This document shows, in pieces, positions 60,656-64,000 of a DNA stretch of 64,000 bases. The notes below the pieces were generated by a model, which did no database searches, was not told where the DNA came from, and saw only the letters and a program-made list of their open reading frames with translations. Positions within the stretch are counted from its first letter, which is position 1; the number at the start of each line of letters is the position of its first letter. The position numbers and the translations under genes were made by a program. Source of the DNA: Opitutaceae bacterium UBA2377 (GTDB taxonomy: Bacteria > Verrucomicrobiota > Verrucomicrobiia > Opitutales > Opitutaceae); the NCBI GenBank assembly GCA_002344205.1, contig DDSZ01000025.1, forward strand, positions 19,807 to 83,806, read 5' to 3'.

Positions 60656-60705
60656 AGCGATGTAGCGTCGTTCGGCTAGCCCGAAGATTGCACGCGCAGG
60701 AAAAC

Positions 60706-62019
60706 CTACAGCAGCAACAGGGCGGGATTCTGCAGGTGATCGCGGAGAGCGTTCAGGAACTTGGCGCCGACGGCGCCGTCCACGATGCGGTGGTCGCAGG
60801 AGAGGGTGAGCGACATGCGCTGGCCGATCACGATTTCATCGTCCACGACGACCGGCTTCTTGACGGTGGCGCCCACGGCGAGGATGGCGGCGTTGGGCGG
60901 GTTGATGATCGCGGTAAAGCGCTCGATGCCCATCATGCCGAGGTTGGAGACGCAGAACGTGCCGCCGGTGAACTCCGCGGGCGTGAGCTTCCGGTCCTTG
61001 GCTTTTTTGCCGAGTTCCTTGGTCTCGGCGCTGATCTGCATGAGGCTCTTCTGGTCGGTGTTGCGGATGACCGGGGTGATGAGGCCGTCGTCGATTGCGA
61101 CCGCGAAGGACACATGCACCGCACCGTGGGACTTGATGCCCTTTTCTTCCCACGAGGTGTTGACCGAAGGAACGGCGCGGAGCGCGGCGGCGCTGGCCTT
61201 GAGGACGAAGTCATTGACCGAGAGCTTGACCTTGTCCTTCGCGAGGCCGGCGTTGAGTTGCTCGCGCAGGGCCATGAGCGGATCAGCGTCCACCTCGATC
61301 TCCAGATAAACGTGCGGGATCTGGGTCTTGGACTCCAGTAATCGGCGCGCGATGGTGGCGCGCATGTTGGAGGGCGACGCGGTGGCCTCGGCCTGCACGG
61401 CGGATTTGTCGGTGACAGAGCGCCAAGGCCAGACAGGTGCGGCTTTGCCGGCGGGGGCGGCGGCCTTGGCCGGAGGGTTTTTGGCGGCGGCAAGAATATC
61501 GGCGCGCAAAATACGGCCACCGGGGCCGGAGCCCTTGGCCGTCTTGGGATCTACGCCCAGCTCGGCCGCAAGACGCAGGGCGAGCGGGGAAATCCGGAGC
61601 CGGCCTGAGGCCGGTGATTGCGGATTGGGGGTTGCGGAGTGCGGAATGGCTGCCGCAGGCGCTTGAACTGCCGATGCGGGTTTGGGCTCTTCCTTCTTTT
61701 CGGGCTCCTTGGTTTCAGGCTTTTTTTCCTCAGCCTTGGGGGCTTCTGCCTTTTTTGGCGCCGGGGCCTCAACCTTTTCGCCGGCCTTGCCGATCGCGGC
61801 GAGGGCCTCGCCGATGGCGACGGACGAGCCGGCGGCGGCAAATTGCTTGAGCAGCACGCCGTCAAAGAAGGACTCCAGCTCCATCGTGGCCTTGTCGGTC
61901 TCGACCTCGGCGAGCATGTCGCCGGATTTCACGGTGTCGCCTTCGTTTTTGAGCCACTTGACCAGCGTGCCCACCGTCATGGTGTCGCTGAGTTTCGGCA
62001 TTTCGATGATTTGAGCCAT
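60706..62019 (-). CDS. pdhC: pyruvate dehydrogenase complex E2, dihydrolipoamide acetyltransferase
   Basis: A 437-residue E2 that passes the acetyl group to CoA. One lipoyl domain (1-80) carries EVETDKATMELESF with the lipoylated Lys. A Lys/Glu/Pro-rich linker follows; within it the short stretch IPHSATPNPQSPASGRL comes from an inserted repeat (61616-61648). A peripheral-subunit-binding domain (RISPLALRLAAELGVDPKTA, GSGPGGRILRADI) leads to the catalytic domain ending in SLTLSCDHRIVDGAVGAKFL with the HxxxDG active site. It lies 8 bp downstream of the E1-beta gene. Confidence 0.94.
   Translation of the reverse strand: MAQIIEMPKLSDTMTVGTLVKWLKNEGDTVKSGDMLAEVETDKATMELESFFDGVLLKQFAAAGSSVAIGEALAAIGKAGEKVEAPAPKKAEAPKAEEKKPETKEPEKKEEPKPASAVQAPAAAIPHSATPNPQSPASGRLRISPLALRLAAELGVDPKTAKGSGPGGRILRADILAAAKNPPAKAAAPAGKAAPVWPWRSVTDKSAVQAEATASPSNMRATIARRLLESKTQIPHVYLEIEVDADPLMALREQLNAGLAKDKVKLSVNDFVLKASAAALRAVPSVNTSWEEKGIKSHGAVHVSFAVAIDDGLITPVIRNTDQKSLMQISAETKELGKKAKDRKLTPAEFTGGTFCVSNLGMMGIERFTAIINPPNAAILAVGATVKKPVVVDDEIVIGQRMSLTLSCDHRIVDGAVGAKFLNALRDHLQNPALLLL
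61616..61648. repeat. GATTGCGGATT-type repeat inside the E2 linker
   Basis: GATTGCGGATTGGGGGTTGC and following GGAGTGCGGAATG lie in frame within the interdomain linker of E2. From memory, strings of CGGATTGCGGATT type recur as dispersed repeats in related genomes. The flexible linker would tolerate it. An adjacent palindrome, CCGGCCTGAGGCCGG (61600-61614), may belong to the same inserted element. Confidence 0.5.
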
Positions 62020-62027
62020 GGCGGTGA

Positions 62028-63005
62028 TCAGTTGAAGATTTCGAGGGCAGCCTGAAGGACGCGCTGCGGGTTGGGAAGTTGTTCGATTTCGACCGGCGGG
62101 CTGTAGATGGCCGGAGCGTCCACGGTGGCGAGGCGGTGGATGGGGGCGTCGAGTTCGTCAAAGGCCTCGCGCTGGATCATGTAGGTGAGCTGGGTGCCGA
62201 CGCTCGCAAAGGGCTTCTGCTCCTCGACGATGAGCACGCGGTGGGTCTTGGCGACCGACTTGAGCACGGTGTCGATGTCGAGCGGGCGGATGGAGCGCAG
62301 ATCCACGATTTCCGCGGAGAGGTTGTGCTCCTTTTGGAGGACTTCGGCGGCGGCGAGGGAGTGCAGGACGGAACGGCCATAGGTGACGATCGTGAGATCG
62401 GTGCCCTCGCGCTTCACGTCGGCCGAGCCGAGGGGGATGAGGTATTCCTCTTCCGGGACCTCGCCCTTGTTGCCGTAGAGGATGGTGTTCTCGAGGAACA
62501 TCACGGGATCATTGTCGCGGATCGCGGACTTGAGCAGACCCTTGGCGTCGTAAGGGGTGGCGGGGACCACGACCTTCACGCCGGGATGGTTGGCGAGCAC
62601 GTTTTCCGGGGTGTGCGAGTGGGTGGCGCCGACGTTGGTGCCGCCGTTGGCGGGGCCGCGGATCACGATGGGACAATTGATCAGGCCGCCGGACATGTAG
62701 CGGACGTTGGCGGCGTTGTTGAGGATCTGGTCGAAAGCGACGGAGTAGAAGGACCAGAACATCAGCTCCATGACGGGGCGAACGCCGAGCATGGAGGCGC
62801 CGACACCCATGCCGATGAATCCGGCCTCGGAGATGGGCGTGTCCACGATGCGGTCGGGGCCGAACTTGGCGAGCAGGCCCTCGGTGACCTTGTAGGAGCC
62901 GTTGAACTGGCCGACTTCCTCGCCCAAGATGACGACGTTCTTGTCGCGTTCCAGCTCCTCGGCGAGGGCGTGACGGATGGCTTCGCGGTAAGTGATGGCA
63001 GGCAT
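62028..63005 (-). CDS. pdhB: pyruvate dehydrogenase E1 component, beta subunit
   Basis: A 325-residue transketolase-type subunit. ITYREAIRHALAEELERDKN opens it, with VVILGEEVGQFNGSYKVTEG (the Glu that activates thiamine diphosphate) and RIVDTPISEAGFIGMGVGAS. NAANVRYMSGGLINCPIVIR and GANVGATHSH-like NVGATHSHTPENV follow in the alpha2beta2 E1 order, and the C-terminal domain ends PRVLQAALEIFN. It forms the E1 tetramer with the alpha subunit encoded upstream. 22 residues of spacing to neighbours and family length are normal. Confidence 0.94.
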   Translation of the reverse strand: MPAITYREAIRHALAEELERDKNVVILGEEVGQFNGSYKVTEGLLAKFGPDRIVDTPISEAGFIGMGVGASMLGVRPVMELMFWSFYSVAFDQILNNAANVRYMSGGLINCPIVIRGPANGGTNVGATHSHTPENVLANHPGVKVVVPATPYDAKGLLKSAIRDNDPVMFLENTILYGNKGEVPEEEYLIPLGSADVKREGTDLTIVTYGRSVLHSLAAAEVLQKEHNLSAEIVDLRSIRPLDIDTVLKSVAKTHRVLIVEEQKPFASVGTQLTYMIQREAFDELDAPIHRLATVDAPAIYSPPVEIEQLPNPQRVLQAALEIFN

Positions 63006-63016
63006 GGAGAGTTGGC

Positions 63017-64000
63017 TCAGTCGAAGAAGAGGCGGCCCTGGGATTTGCGCTCGGCGGGGTTGTCCGCCTCCCAGTAAACGTCCTGTTGGATGTTTTCGAC
63101 CGTGGGGAAGGGGCTGGCCTCGGCGAATTCGGCGGCGGCCTCGGCTTCGGCGCGGGCGGCCTGGTCGATTTCCTCGGCTTCGGCCTCGGTGAGGATCTTG
63201 GCGGCGATCAGTCGCTGCTGGAAGGTTTGGATGGGATCCTTCGTGCGGCGGTATTCCTCGATCTCGGCCTTGGTGCGGTAGGTGTTGTCCGGGTCGGCGA
63301 CGGAGTGGCCGCGGTAGCGGTAGCAGCGGATTTCAATCACGGCCGGCTTCGACTCCTCACGCGCGAGCTTGAGGTATTTGTCCATCATCGCGCGGACGGC
63401 GTAGAGGTCGTGGCCATCGCAGGTATCCCAGGCCATGTTGTAGCCCTCGGCGCGCTTGGCGAGTTCGCCGGCGGAGGAGCGCGACTGGCTGGTGCCCATG
63501 GAATAGCCGTTGTTCTCGATGACGAAAATCACCGGCAACTGCCAGAGGGCGGCGAGATTGTAGGATTCGTGGACGGCGCCCTGGTTGACCGCGCCATCGC
63601 CCATGAAGGCCATGGCGGCGCCTTTGCGGCCGAGGTATTTCAGGCCGTAGGCGAGGCCGATGCCGAGGGGAATCTGGCCGCCGACGATACCGTGGCCGCC
63701 CCAGAAATTGCGGTCCGGGGCGAAGAAATGCATTGAGCCGCCCTTGCCCTTGGAGCAACCGGTGGCCTTGCCATACATCTCGGCCATCTGCTCATTCAGA
63801 CCCATGCCCACGGCAATCGCGTGGCCGTGATCGCGGTAGGCGGTGATGACGTGATCGTCCTTGCCCATCAGCGAGCAGCAGCCCACGGCGACGGCTTCCT
63901 GGCCGATGTAAGGGTGCATGAAGCCGCCGATTTTCTTGCCCTGGTAGGCGCGGAGCGAGCGCTCCTCGAAGCGGCGGATGCGGACCATCGTCCGGAAGAG
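63017..64000 (-). CDS. pdhA: pyruvate dehydrogenase E1 component, alpha subunit (5' end outside window)
   Basis: The coding frame runs off the right edge: the last visible codons read LFRTMVRIRRFEERS, the start of the E1-alpha catalytic domain, so only a few N-terminal residues are missing. Thiamine-diphosphate motif: AMAFMGDGAVNQGAVHESYNLAAL (GDG-x-N). Other blocks are GFMHPYIGQEAVAVG, HGIVGGQIPLGIGLAYGLKY, VIFVIENNGYSMGTSQSRSS and RCYRYRGHSVADPDNTYR with the regulatory-loop Ser/Tyr area. It decarboxylates pyruvate and reductively acetylates the E2 lipoyl arm. The E1-beta gene follows 11 bp downstream. Confidence 0.94.
   Translation of the reverse strand, partial: LFRTMVRIRRFEERSLRAYQGKKIGGFMHPYIGQEAVAVGCCSLMGKDDHVITAYRDHGHAIAVGMGLNEQMAEMYGKATGCSKGKGGSMHFFAPDRNFWGGHGIVGGQIPLGIGLAYGLKYLGRKGAAMAFMGDGAVNQGAVHESYNLAALWQLPVIFVIENNGYSMGTSQSRSSAGELAKRAEGYNMAWDTCDGHDLYAVRAMMDKYLKLAREESKPAVIEIRCYRYRGHSVADPDNTYRTKAEIEEYRRTKDPIQTFQQRLIAAKILTEAEAEEIDQAARAEAEAAAEFAEASPFPTVENIQQDVYWEADNPAERKSQGRLFFD

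Overview
The window is about 65% G+C, densely coded and very probably from a verrucomicrobial bacterium of the Opitutaceae type. That placement is an inference. It rests on gene content (eukaryote-like Hanks kinases in bulk, a rhombosortase with a Gly-rich C-terminal sorting signal, classical menaquinone genes, an ExeA/GspB-type pair beside a sugar-phosphate transferase) and on short dispersed AT-rich and palindromic repeats that sit between and inside genes. I saw no rRNA, tRNA, CRISPR array, insertion sequence or prophage.

1-7.7 kb: sugar/acid catabolism (Gfo/Idh/MocA oxidoreductase, TIM-barrel sugar isomerase, 3-hydroxyisobutyrate-type dehydrogenase, metallo-beta-lactamase hydrolase), a ferritin-like protein divergent from an AraC regulator, a small helix-turn-helix protein and a class IV aminotransferase. 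7.7-12.3 kb: rhodanese, then ruvX-truA-comF-accD-folC, the first three overlapping at ATGA junctions. 12.3-13.4 kb is a lower-GC patch with one small secreted hypothetical protein. 13.4-25 kb: a divergent purA, a three-gene unit with a matrixin protease and its probable rhombosortase, guaB, menC-menE with a facing hotdog thioesterase, polX, and a nucleotidyltransferase fused to a GHMP-kinase-like domain. 25-31.8 kb: exopolysaccharide initiation (ExeA-like ATPase, GspB-like protein, polyprenyl glycosylphosphotransferase), an FtsB-like protein, a UDP-sugar pyrophosphorylase and a phosphohexomutase.

31.8-60.7 kb is the striking part: a signalling island with six Hanks-type Ser/Thr kinases (called K1 to K6 here) whose catalytic halves are close paralogues but whose C-terminal halves all differ. 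These are a PnuC-like membrane domain, a DnaJ-C-like plus GspB-C-like module, a PEGA plus TonB-C module, a beta-helix, PEGA repeats plus an FGE-like fold, and a large helical region. Mixed with them are a PP2C phosphatase, four FHA proteins (FHA-trypsin, zinc ribbon with FHA, FHA-sigma54 activator, FHA-nucleotidyl cyclase), a zinc-ribbon/SPFH protein and several secreted or lipoprotein genes. Four sequences with GG-N10-GC spacing that resemble sigma-54 promoters lie upstream of island genes, and the island carries its own FHA-type sigma-54 activator. I propose one phospho-signalling network in which kinases report on the envelope, FHA proteins read the phosphorylation, PP2C resets it and sigma-54 transcription closes the loop.

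60.7-64 kb: pyruvate dehydrogenase E2, E1-beta and E1-alpha genes on the minus strand, E1-alpha running off the window.
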